This document shows positions 1 through 10,584 of a stretch of DNA of 64,000 nt, piece by piece. Origin of the DNA: Mesocentrotus franciscanus (taxonomy: Eukaryota; Echinodermata; Echinoidea; Camarodonta; Strongylocentrotidae); assembly GCA_037976565.1 (NCBI GenBank), contig CP137682.1, positions 27,243,714 through 27,307,713 of the forward strand, written 5' to 3'. The position numbers were made by a program, and so were the translations under genes. Each line of letters starts with the position of its first letter. Position 1 is the first letter of the stretch. The notes beneath the pieces were generated by a model that saw only the letters and a program-made list of their open reading frames with translations, was not told the origin of the DNA and made no database searches.

Positions 1-133
1 ATCCAGATCACTCATGATCAGATAATGATTACCTCCACATATTGAAGAGCGCCATCTATTACTCAACCAGCCATCACAGCATCAAAGCACTATGAACTCT
101 CTCACACACATTACTCATCCTCTCTCTCACAAT

Positions 134-2107
134 CTCGCAAATATAGCGATTTTATGCTCTCATATATAAGAGCAGAAATTTGTTGCGACAAACTCCTACT
201 AGAAACTATATAGTAGCGAAATCTGAAATAGCGAGTTAGATCGCTATAGTTGGCTCTATTTTACTACAGTACTAATAGTGGCAAAATTAAAATAGCGAGT
301 TAGATCGCTACGGCTGCTGCGCTCTCCTATATAAGAGCGAAATTCAAAGAGCGAATTAGATCGCTAGAGCTGCGTCATTCTCCTTCTAATAGTGGAAAAT
401 TCAAATAGCGAGTTAGAGAGATCGCTACAGTTGGCGCTCTCATAATTATAAGTGGTAGAATTCAAATAGCCAGTTAGATCGCTACGGCTGCTGCGCTCTT
501 CTATATAAAAGCGAAATTCAAATAGCGAGTTAGATCGCTACAATTGGAGCTCTCCTATTAGTAGTGGCAAACAGCCATAGCGATCTAACTCGCTATTTGG
601 ATTTCGCTCCTATATAGAAGGGCGCATCAGCCGTATAGCGATCTAACTCGCTATTTGAATTCTACCACTACTAATAGGAGAGCACCAAGTGTAGCGATCT
701 AACTCGCTATTACAGAAATCGCTACTATATAGATATTAGTAAGAGTATGTACTAGTATAGGAGAGCGCCAACTGTAGCGATATAACTCGCTTTTTGGATT
801 TCGCTCTTATATAGGAGAGCGCAGTAGCCGTAGCGATCTAACTCGCTATTTGAATTCTACTCAGTAGAATTCAAAGTAGTGACTACTAGTAGGAGAGCGC
901 CAACTTTAGCGATCTAACTTGCTATTTGGATTTCGCTCTTATATAGGAGAGCGCAGTAGCCGTAGCGATCTAACTCGCTATGTCTACCACTACTAGTAGG
1001 AGAGCGTAAACTATAGCGATCTATCTCGCTACTACAGAAATCGCTACTATATAGATATTAGTAAGAGTATGTACTAGTAGGAGAGCGCCAACTGTATAGC
1101 GATCTAACTCGCTATTTGGATTTCGCTCTTATATAGGAGAGCGCAGCAGCCGTAGCGATCTAACTCGCTATTTGAATTCTACCACTACTAGTAGGAGAGC
1201 GCCAACTGTATAGCGATCTAACTCGCTATTTGGATTTCGCTCTTATATAGGAGAGCGCAGTAGCCGTAGCGATCTAACTCGCTATTTGAATTCTACCACT
1301 ACTAGTAGGAGAGCGCCAACTTTAGCGATCTAACTCGCTACTACAGAAATCGCTACTATATATATAGGAGATGCTAGTAGGAGAGCCTGTAGCGATCTAA
1401 CTCGCTATTTGAATTCTACCACTACTAGTAGGAGAGCGTAAACTATAGCGATCTAACTCGCTATACAGAAATCGCTACTATATGATATTAGTAGTATGTA
1501 CTAGTAGGAGAGCGCCAACTGTAGCGATCTAACTCGCTATTTGGATTTCGCTCTTATATAGGAGAGCGCAGTAGCCGTAGCGATCTAACTCGCTATTTGA
1601 ATTCTACTAGTACTAGTAGGAGAGCGCCAACTTTAGCGATCTAACTCGCTATTTGGATTTCGCTCTTATATAGGAGAGCGCAGTAGCCGTAGCGATCTAA
1701 CTCGCTATTTGAATTCTACCACTACTAGTAGGAGAGCGCCAACTTTAGCGATCTAACTCGCTATTTGGATTTCGCTCTTATATAGGAGAGCGCAGCAGCC
1801 GTAGCGATCTAACTCGCTATTTGAATTATACCACTACTAGTAGGAGAGCGTAAACTATAGCGATCTAACTCGCTACTACAGAAATTGCTACTATATAGAT
1901 ATTAGTAAGAGTATGTACTAGTAGGAGAGCGCCAACTGTACCGATCTAACTCGCTATTTGAATTTCGCTCTTATATAGGAAAGCGCAGCAGCCGTAGCGA
2001 TCTAACTCGCTATTGTAAATGTCGCTACTATATAGTTTCTAGTAGGAGTTTGTCGCCACAAATTTCTGCTCTTATATATGAGAGCACAAAATCGCTACGT
2101 TTGCGAG
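134..2107. mobile_element. Foldback-type element with inverted tandem arrays
   Basis: The two ends (about 134-235 and 1995-2107) are near-perfect reverse complements of each other. Between them lie tandem units of roughly 55-80 bp carrying the core TAGCGATCTAACTCGCTA. About 6 units read in one orientation (to about 545) and about 24 read in the other (from 578). Each core is itself a small hairpin (TAGCGA/TCGCTA). The spacers between cores come in at least three recurrent types, which tend to alternate. This layout matches foldback transposons such as the sea urchin TU elements (established knowledge; family membership is inference). There is no transposase ORF and no clear target duplication, and the exact termini are uncertain. 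Confidence 0.75.
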
Positions 2108-2109
2108 AG

Positions 2110-2768
2110 AGTAAAGTCCCCTCTCTCTTAATATCGATACATTTATGTTCCGTCAATATTTTCCCCCTTTCTCTATCTCTTTCTGTCTCTCTTTCTCTCT
2201 TTGTTTCTCTTTTCCACTCTCTCTCTCTCTCTCTCTCTCACAACACGCGATATCATAAAATGTTTCTGCCTTCCTCATGCTCTATTAGTTCTTCACTTAT
2301 TTATTTTCCCTCTCTCTCTTTCTCTGAAACCCGGACACATAATTATGTGGCAGTGGATGGTTGCGTCACAAATGAGTACATGGAAGAACAACATAAAAAA
2401 GGGTATTAAACTAGCAGTACCAAGAAACCCTTGAGTTTTCCTTTGGCAAATTAAAATTGTACGCGATCCCCGTTGAATTAGTTGTATGGATCAATCTCTA
2501 TATTATAATGAAGTAATGGATTTGAAAGCATGGAAATTGTTCAAGTCCTTTGGGTAACAGTCTTTCATGAAAGGAGATGATAATGATGCACATGAATGGA
2601 TAGAAAAGGAAGACAACAAAGACGAAATGGGAAAATGAAGAACAAAAATAGAAAAAGGCGTCTAAACGGAGAAGGAAAGACATAAGTCACGTCAGCAGAA
2701 GAGGGTTAAAATAGTTGAAATAGTAGTAGTAGGAGAAGGAGTAGGAGGAGGAACTACAGTGGTGGTAG

Positions 2769-2800
<32 letters not shown>

Positions 2801-4190
2801 GAAAAAATAAGAACAACCACCACAACAACAACGACAAGAACATCAGCAGCAATAACAACAGCAACACGGACAACAAGGCGGATGAAGAAAGCATGCAGGA
2901 GATAAATAGGAGAAGAATGAATGAAAGAAAGAAACATAGAAAGAAAGACAGAAAGAAAGAAAGAGGTAGAAATAAAGGATGGTTCATATGTCAAAGCATG
3001 ATAAGCAAAATGTTGATGTCAAGATGTCAAGAAATTTAATTTTATCAGGTATCTTGGTTTAATAGTCACAGTTCCTGATAACCAACAAAATGATGACAAT
3101 AATTTTTTTATTCTCAAATAATGTATTAGAAACAGTGTTATAGGATAATAGGAGTATTACAATATGCCACCTAAGACGTAGCAAACCACATACACGTTGA
3201 GCCATACATTTTTAAAGAATATAAAGGTGATATCGATCCATTATTCAATGAAAGTGGCTAAATTGAAATTAATGACATCATACAGTTAAAGTGCGAGTAT
3301 TTTAGACAAAGTCACAATCTTCGATTTTTATTAAAGATTACTCTACATTTTCATTTCATTTATTTTTCATAAATAAGTTTATTTTAAACAGAACTTGACA
3401 GGGCTCCAAGATAAGCAAAGCTTGATGCCTTGGGAGCACTGACAATTAAGTACAAGCAAAATAGGGTGTACCTGGTGATGCCAAAGTACAGCAAAGACAA
3501 GAGAAGAACGATAGGTAGAGACTGACAAGAGACAGAGAGAGAAAGATATACTACAGTTATTTTTATATTATTGATTGAGTGAACGATTATTATCATTATC
3601 ATTATCACAAGTACCTGAACCAGCAAAGTATATAATCCTTTTATGCATATGATATCAAAGACTTTAGTTGTTTTTTTTTACCTGAGGCGTTTGTGTAGTC
3701 ATAATACATGAATGAAGTAAACCCGGGAGTATTGGATAGAGTTAGTTCAGAATACATGTATATAAGACGTACAGAATCTGCTTTTTGTATAGTTACGTAT
3801 AATATGATGTTAATATAATAATTACTACATTGTTTTTCATGTTTAATTTCCTTATTTTCCTCCATCTTCTTCTTAAAAATAATAATAAACGCAACCAAAA
3901 TGTTTGTCTATCCGGCTTATCCCCTAGCCCCCCATCCCCCTTATCAAGACAGGCGAAAGAAAGACAGACGAAGTTGTGAGAAGAACACTTTGATTTAATT
4001 TCCTTTAATGCACTCATTTTGAACTACATTGCTGAAATTTCAATTTCATACTCAATTGAGTTAAGACATTCCAAATACAACACGCTTTCGCTTGAAAGCT
4101 GAGAGATTATCGAAGATGTCATTTCCATCGCATGAATACACACGTTATATGGGCAAGCATTGAATCCAATGACCGGGGTAATAGTATATA
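2110..4190. other. Intergenic DNA with CT and GAA microsatellites
   Basis: This stretch holds a CT-rich tract (about 2113-2330), a purine-rich GAA/AGA tract (about 2700-2970) and otherwise unremarkable AT-rich sequence. The ORFs here follow from the repeats, and I see no gene. Confidence 0.6.
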
Positions 4191-4202
4191 TATATATATA
4201 TG

Positions 4203-4265
4203 TAAAGCGCTTAGAGACATCGAAGAGTATTAAGCGTTATATAAAAGTGGAATATTATCATTTTT
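4203..4265 (+). mobile_element. SINE 3' tail fragment
   Basis: The segment begins with GTAAAGCGCTTAGAGACATC, follows a short TA repeat, and continues into a TTAAGCG-TATATAA motif. This kind of tail is common in tRNA-derived SINEs of marine invertebrates. Only the 3' end is recognisable. Confidence 0.45.
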
Positions 4266-4718
4266 ATGGGAAAATGAAATAAAAATTGTTTTGATTTATG
4301 GCGTAGCGTTGAGGGCTTTGGACACGGGTCTTACCTGAAAATGAAATGCTAGGAATCAAAGCGACAGAGGCAGGAGGGGAGAAGGGGTGGGGGTGTAGTT
4401 ATGTCTTCTTTTCACCGTCCTTGTAGGCTTCCTCGTTTTATTCTTTTAGCACTCCCACCCCATTTCCAATTCTGTTGGAGGTGACACGTATCCCCGTGCG
4501 CCCCCAACCCCCTCATAGTCACATCACTGGTGTCAAATATTACTGTCTAGCAAAAATAACCGGGAGTAGTTTGAGGTATACTCCAAACTATACCATATCA
4601 TGTACTACAGCTTGAGCAAAGCTCAGTTTTATTATTATTATTTATTATATAATTCCTAAGTAGATCCTTGTCATTTGATTGGAGGATTGTTGGTCACGTG
4701 ATATTCAATAAATATACT

Positions 4719-5045
4719 ATACATCTTTTCACGGTTAAGGGCGCCATCTTAATTTAAGATAAACAAACCATTGACCTCTAGAGGTCAGGGGTTTACGCGT
4801 AATTAAGATAGCGCCCATGCAAAAATGATGTGAGCGCACAGCGCAGGCAGTGATGTCATCAATGTTTTCAGATGCCTGCGCTGTGCGCTCACATCATATT
4901 TGCATGGGCGCTATCTTAATTACGCGTAAACCACTGACCTCTAGAGGTCAGTGGGGTTAACATCTTTGATTATCTTAAATTATCTTAAATTAAGATGGCG
5001 CCCATGTCTGAGCATGCGCACTTTTGTAACCGTAAAAAGGTGTAT
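4719..5045. mobile_element. Palindromic MITE of about 330 bp
   Basis: The two halves (about 4765-4850 and 4874-4952) form a nearly perfect long hairpin around a loop of about 23 bp. The arms share the blocks GACCTCTAGAGGTCA, TTACGCGTAATTAAGATA and GCGCCCATGCAAA. The outer ends also match, as CTTTTCACGGTTA on the left and its complement TAACCGTAAAAAGG on the right. The right arm carries about 30 bp that is missing from the left. There is no coding capacity. Confidence 0.75.
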
Positions 5046-6010
5046 TGCAACGGGCGTGCATTTTTGGTTATATTTAGACTGCGTATCTCTCTGCCCTGCG
5101 CGTATCCCATTGTTTCCATTATCTTAGCTGCGTGCATCTGACGCGAAGTCAATCTGAATGTAATCGAGAAGGCCTGACTCCAAATTTAATTTAATATTAA
5201 TATAAGGAGCAAAGTATGATTTCCTTGAAAGATTAACGTTCTATTAGATCTAATAATAATTTTATATTATCTTTTTCTATAAATAATTTCATATTATTAT
5301 TATTATTAACATTATTGTTATAATTATTATCATATTTATTATTAGTAGTATTGTTATTATTATTACTACTGATATTAATTATCTTTATTATATATTATAT
5401 TTGCATTATGTACCATGTATTTCCGATTGAGGCTTTGCCGTCCACATTTAATAGAAAATGGCGCGTAGTTACAAGTTTTCATCATCACATTATGAATACA
5501 AAGGTAGGTGTGGTTGTTACTTATTAGTTACTAGATTCAATGTACAGGAACTCGTGTAAATAAATTACAAGACTACTTTCCAATCGTAATCTGGGGATTC
5601 CTAGAATCTTGCTGTTTATGAAAGTATGCCGCAACAGTTTCTAGAAGAGACCTTTATCGCAAGTAGTGTAATTCAAAGAATTATGCCTTTATAAACTCGG
5701 GAAATATTAAATTTGCATATCATGATTGATCTTACTATATCAAATGGCAAGGCTGTCATTTATCTTTTGCCAATGGCACCTCATTAAAAAAACACTCTCC
5801 TTTAATATACAATGTAATTTTGTTACAAGGTAATTTTGTTTACACCGGTTCGTTACAACATGACAATACAATATGGCATTTTCACTGGTTCTAAGGATTT
5901 TGTAATACAGTAATTGTTTTGTTTTACGATAATATAATAGCTCAACTAATAGCATGAGTAAGCATAAATTCTTTCCTGATCAGAAATGAAATCAAATATA
6001 ATCTTTTTTA
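5046..6010. other. AT-rich gene-free stretch with ATT repeats
   Basis: An ATT/TTA-rich microsatellite zone (about 5285-5405) sits in AT-rich DNA downstream of the stop codon of the minus-strand membrane-protein gene. No convincing ORF is present. Part of it is probably the 3' UTR of that gene. Confidence 0.5.
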
Positions 6011-6013
6011 TCT

Positions 6014-7764
6014 TCACAATTTTGTATCATGAATCCAATCGGTCGTAGCGTCTAAGAGCAGTGCACTCTCATCTTTGACACTGTCCTCATCTTTTGATGA
6101 CGCCTTCATGCCTTCTTCATCGTCAGTCGAATCCGACTCACCCGTTCTCTCGCTCTCTGTTTCTGAGTCAATGTCACTTCTCCCTCTGGGTTGTACCTGT
6201 CGTAGATCTTTCTCAGTGTTTGATATCATAGTTATTTCCAATGGTTCAGAGAGGCTTTGGTCACTCTCACTCATAGATTCCGCTAAGTATACTGGGCCGA
6301 TGTAATCTAGCCCCATGTCATCACGCGGCATAAGGACGTACGACCGTCCTTCCCTACACCATCTGATGATGGATGGCGAAGAGGGCGGGCTTGCTGGAGG
6401 AGTCTCTGGACTGTTGTCCGTTGGTGTCTGGGTTGAGGTCGTTCTTCGTTTTACGAATCGCGTCCGGTCGTCGTGAGCTACTTGATGAAGCGGCGGTGTC
6501 GTCGGTAAGGAAGAAAAAGATGGGAAGAGATTTGGGGAGTACTGTTGAGATTCTTGTGGAGGTAGACGATAGAGGGGGTTGTTTGTCCTTCGATGTGATC
6601 TTGCAGGTTGTTGCAACTGCTCGTTGAACTTGAAGTAAGAGTCTTCGTAGTAAAGGGGCGGGCAGTCGACTATGTATGGATATTCGTTATACCTGTCGTG
6701 CCCCGGTTTATCTCGGGGGAAGAATTCTAGCGGAGGTCTCCTCCCTCTTATAGATGACCCCATAATGCCCCTGATAGATCGGCCCTGCTGAGGATTGTAT
6801 GGGTTGCTGTTAGTACGCGTTACATTGCTATGGTAATAAGAATGTTGCGGAGGTACCTGAAGACTATAACGCCTCGACTGTTGAGGAATTGTTGGTTGGG
6901 TCCTGTTTAGACGAACCAGAGGCGCTGTTTCACTCTCCAATTCAAAAATTACGGGTGTGCTATCCCTTGTGCTTTCAGCGTCCTTTGTCACACCCATGTT
7001 GACTTTCTCACGCTTTTGCTCATCCTCTCGTAGATCTCTGTATGCAAGAAGATTGCGTGAACTGTCTTGAGAGGCAAAACTTCCTCCGGCGTATCCGGAA
7101 TCCTTGGAGTTATTGCCGCTGTTTCTCCGATCATGCATACGCATCAGTTTGATTCGGCGGTGCATCTCCCCATTGCTACCTGACTCCGAGCTTTCCCGGA
7201 AGACATCACTCCGCTCTGCAGTGTTGCTAGGTAACAATGATCTTTCAGGCGACGAGGTTCGTCTCATTGTCCTACCGCTGATAAAATGGAGCGGTGAATT
7301 GTTCCAGCTTGGGACATTACTAGTGTCTGATGTGAACGGGGTCTCTGTTTCTGTACTGGTTCTTCGATCATGTTTGTGGTCCTCATCAGGGTCTTTCACA
7401 TTCATGATCGGATTGTCATATTCGTTGTCGCGATGCTTACGTTTCTGCCGATCCAACACTCCAATAAGTTCTGTTTCTGATGTGAAAGAGTCTCCTTTGA
7501 GCGTGGAAACCATCCCTTACCGAGCACGACATCGGTTGTGCAGGCACCGATCTCTACCAGGGCTCCATCTGTCCTTTTTTTGGAAGTCTCAGGAACGGTG
7601 ATGAAAGACGTCTCTGCTTCTCTTTCCTGGCGCTGCCGGAGGCTTAGTCGATTCGGTTGCGCCCTGATCTGTTTAGTCGAACCTTTGTTGGTACGCTTCC
7701 CTCTCTTATCAGGTTCTATCCGTACTCGAATCTGTTTGATAGTGATTTGAGGAGAACGTTTTCC
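6014..7764 (-). CDS. Cytoplasmic-tail exon with frame break near 7520
   Basis: The acceptor is a long pyrimidine tract ending CTCTGCAG, and the exon starts at 7764 in phase 0. The first part (7764-7521, about 81 codons) is Arg/Lys/Gln-rich. The second part is a 499-residue open frame from ATG 7513 to TGA 6016-6014, one frame away. Counting from that ATG, the tail has repeated S-P and T-P sites, a PPLY (PPxY, WW-domain) motif at 285-288, a Ser/Asp/Glu cluster at about 446-468, and the C-terminus DTKL with Thr at -2 and Leu at 0. The ATG at 7513 is probably not the true start, because the upstream exon sequence is coding-like and splices in phase. A GTAAGG donor-like site lies exactly at the break. 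No homologous domain is recognised. Confidence 0.8.
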
Positions 7765-10545
7765 CTGCAGAGAATGAAAAGAAACAAGGGAACATTATTA
7801 TGAGGAGGAAGAGCACTTTCGTCCATCCCTTTCACCTCAGTCTTGCCCGTCGATGTATTTTCATTGGTAATGTGCAGATCTTACCATTATACCTATGCAT
7901 CATGCATAAACAATTTAATTTCCTCTGTTAGGCGAAATGATTGTTACTGTTCTTAATTATAACCGTTCGGACCAATAAATCTACATTAAAGAAAAAGATT
8001 ATATGGATCTCATTCTATTGCAATTTCTTTCAGTCTAGTCATTGTCCAGTCGTAAGGTGAGCTGTGAGCCAATTTGTTTCCTCCCTAGATATCGCTCTCA
8101 ACTGCACCTCCTCATAATCCCATCCATGTACAAATAATCTTTACTCCAGGGACAAAATGACTAATTGCGACGAAACAAAATTCAGAAAATGGCAAACGAA
8201 AGTCAATTATCTCGAAATCTGAGGGGGAAAATGTATTTTGCGGATAAAAGGCTCCATCTTATTAGAGACATTGGTTTTTATTGGAAAAGATAACATTCAA
8301 AAGGTTATGATTGGTACGACATAAACATATGAAAACCCGTCGCCATTCAACATTCAACCCACACAGTCCAAATAATGGAATCAGACAAATATGAATCTAA
8401 AAGTAAAGGGGAGCAAACCCTCTTCGTTTTGCATGTCGAGGCTTAGAAATAATATATTCAAGAGGTATTACAAACAAGGTGTCCTCGTTTTCCTATTGTT
8501 TACCTTGATTTTCTTTATCTTGTGTTATAACTAAAATATGGATTTATCACAATATGTTAAAGGGAAATTCCACCTTGATAGCAAACGCGTCTGGAATAAA
8601 GCAGAAAAATCAAAGAAGCATACTGATGAAAGTTTGAATGAAATCAGATTTAAAAAAAATAAAGTTACGAATTTTGGAAAGTTGCAATCACTATAGGTAT
8701 TGGCCCTTCAAATTGGCTGATTTTTTAATGTGTATGTGACGTAGTGGCGGACAACTTTCCCATTTACTCTAATACACAAAAGGACTAAAATTTCAACTTT
8801 TCATAAATGTATGACTGGGATGGTCTCTTCTTTTTAGAGGACCTGTAATAATGCACTCTCAATGATACATTGTAAGTAGTGCCCCGAAGGTGAAGGCACT
8901 TGGGAGAAAAACAGAAATAAGTGATATTTTTCTACACGACAAACGGGAGAGTAGTCCTCGTCCTACGTCACAATCCACTGACCAAACTACCAATTTGAGA
9001 TTTGCATAGACTTAGTGATCTCATATTTCAAACATTCATAACTTTTTTAATAGTGGTCCGGTTCAATTCAAACTTTCGCCATTCTGTTTCTCTGAATGTT
9101 TTGCTTTCATTCAAATGAATTTATTACAAGGGTTGGATTGCTCTTTAAAGGTACTATGTCCCATTTGCAGGCCAAAAAAAAAATGAAAAGGTTAAATTCC
9201 AACGGCATTTGAAAGACAATACTAATTTAGAACTTCCCTTAAAAAGGGGGGGCTTGAAAATGTCTTTAAGTGGGAAAATAATGACTATTAGTTGTCGAGT
9301 CGACTTAGGAGCTATAGAGCCAGTAAGAAATAGTCTGATTTTTCAGACCATTGTACCGGAATGGTCGTACGTTTTATGCTGCGCAAAGATTCAATCAGTT
9401 TAATTTTGGCCATTACAAGAAGTGGGTTATTGATGTAGACAAATGAAGAGTTTCATTCCAAAAGGAGCTAAATCCACTTTTGTAACTTCAGAGAAAAAGG
9501 GATTTTGTACATGCGTCTATGGAAAAGTGATATTAGAAGGTGCATTTTTTCATAATTGCTCCGAAAATTTAGGTAATTACTTTTGTAGGAAGACGGGTAC
9601 TTAAGTGAATAATGTTCTGATATCAATAACTCAATTTTCATCAAAAGTGGATTTAGCTCCTTTTGGAATTAAACTCTTCATAATGCTCATGTACCCTTTC
9701 CATCTCATTTTATGTATGTTATAACCAAAGATGAAAAAAGCCAGTCAGTCACTCAATAGTGTCTGACAGTGAAGTCTAGCAAGTAAACGGGTTTCCTTGC
9801 ATAATTTGAATATTAGGACACTGCTAACGTTTAAATTTCACAGATAGGACATACATGAGATATATTCATAATTCCTGCAAAGTTCTAGAGAATTTGATGT
9901 TGGCTGCAAAAGGGACATAGTATCTTTAAGTTATATTTCTCATTTTGTCTAGATTAGCGTGATGTTATATACACGCACATAAAATCGTTCAATTAATTTA
10001 TTGCCCCCGTGTTTTAATCTAGACAACTCTTAGTAATATTTATGTAAATAATTTTAACCAAACAAACTAAAAAGAACCTGGATTTTAAAAAAATCAAAAA
10101 AAAAGAATGAAAGAAATTTTCATCAATAAAAAAATAACGTATTTACTTGGAAAGCTAATCCATAAGAGACAAAACAGGCTTGATTCCCTGGTAAACACAC
10201 TTAAAAGAGTGACTGTAGACACGGTATCCATGGTTACCATAAATATTGACCGGTAAGCAGCGCCTTTAACAATCATATGGGGTCATGTCGGCGGAACACG
10301 TGACTTGGTAATGAAATTCAACATGGGGCATTATTTGTTCGACGTAGGGTTCCCTCAGCGACTGGTGCAGAAAAGAAATGCCTAATATCATAGATACGAC
10401 CTCAGTAATCGGAATTAGGTATCAGGGATCAGCTTTGTCGTTTTTTATAACGCAAATCTACCACGCGCTCATAAAAAATATGTGTTATTACTAAATGATG
10501 TGTTCTTACTATAAAAGATATTACAAAACTGGATTTTGTAGGTTG

Positions 10546-10584
<39 letters not shown>

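Noticed and set aside
134..2107. CRISPR-like appearance (short near-constant core with spacers)
   Set aside because: The spacers are not unique but come in a few recurring types, the array inverts, and the host is eukaryotic.
7104..7601. 165-aa plus-strand ORF overlapping the tail exon
   Set aside because: It is antisense to the spliced minus-strand exon and has no domain or splice support.
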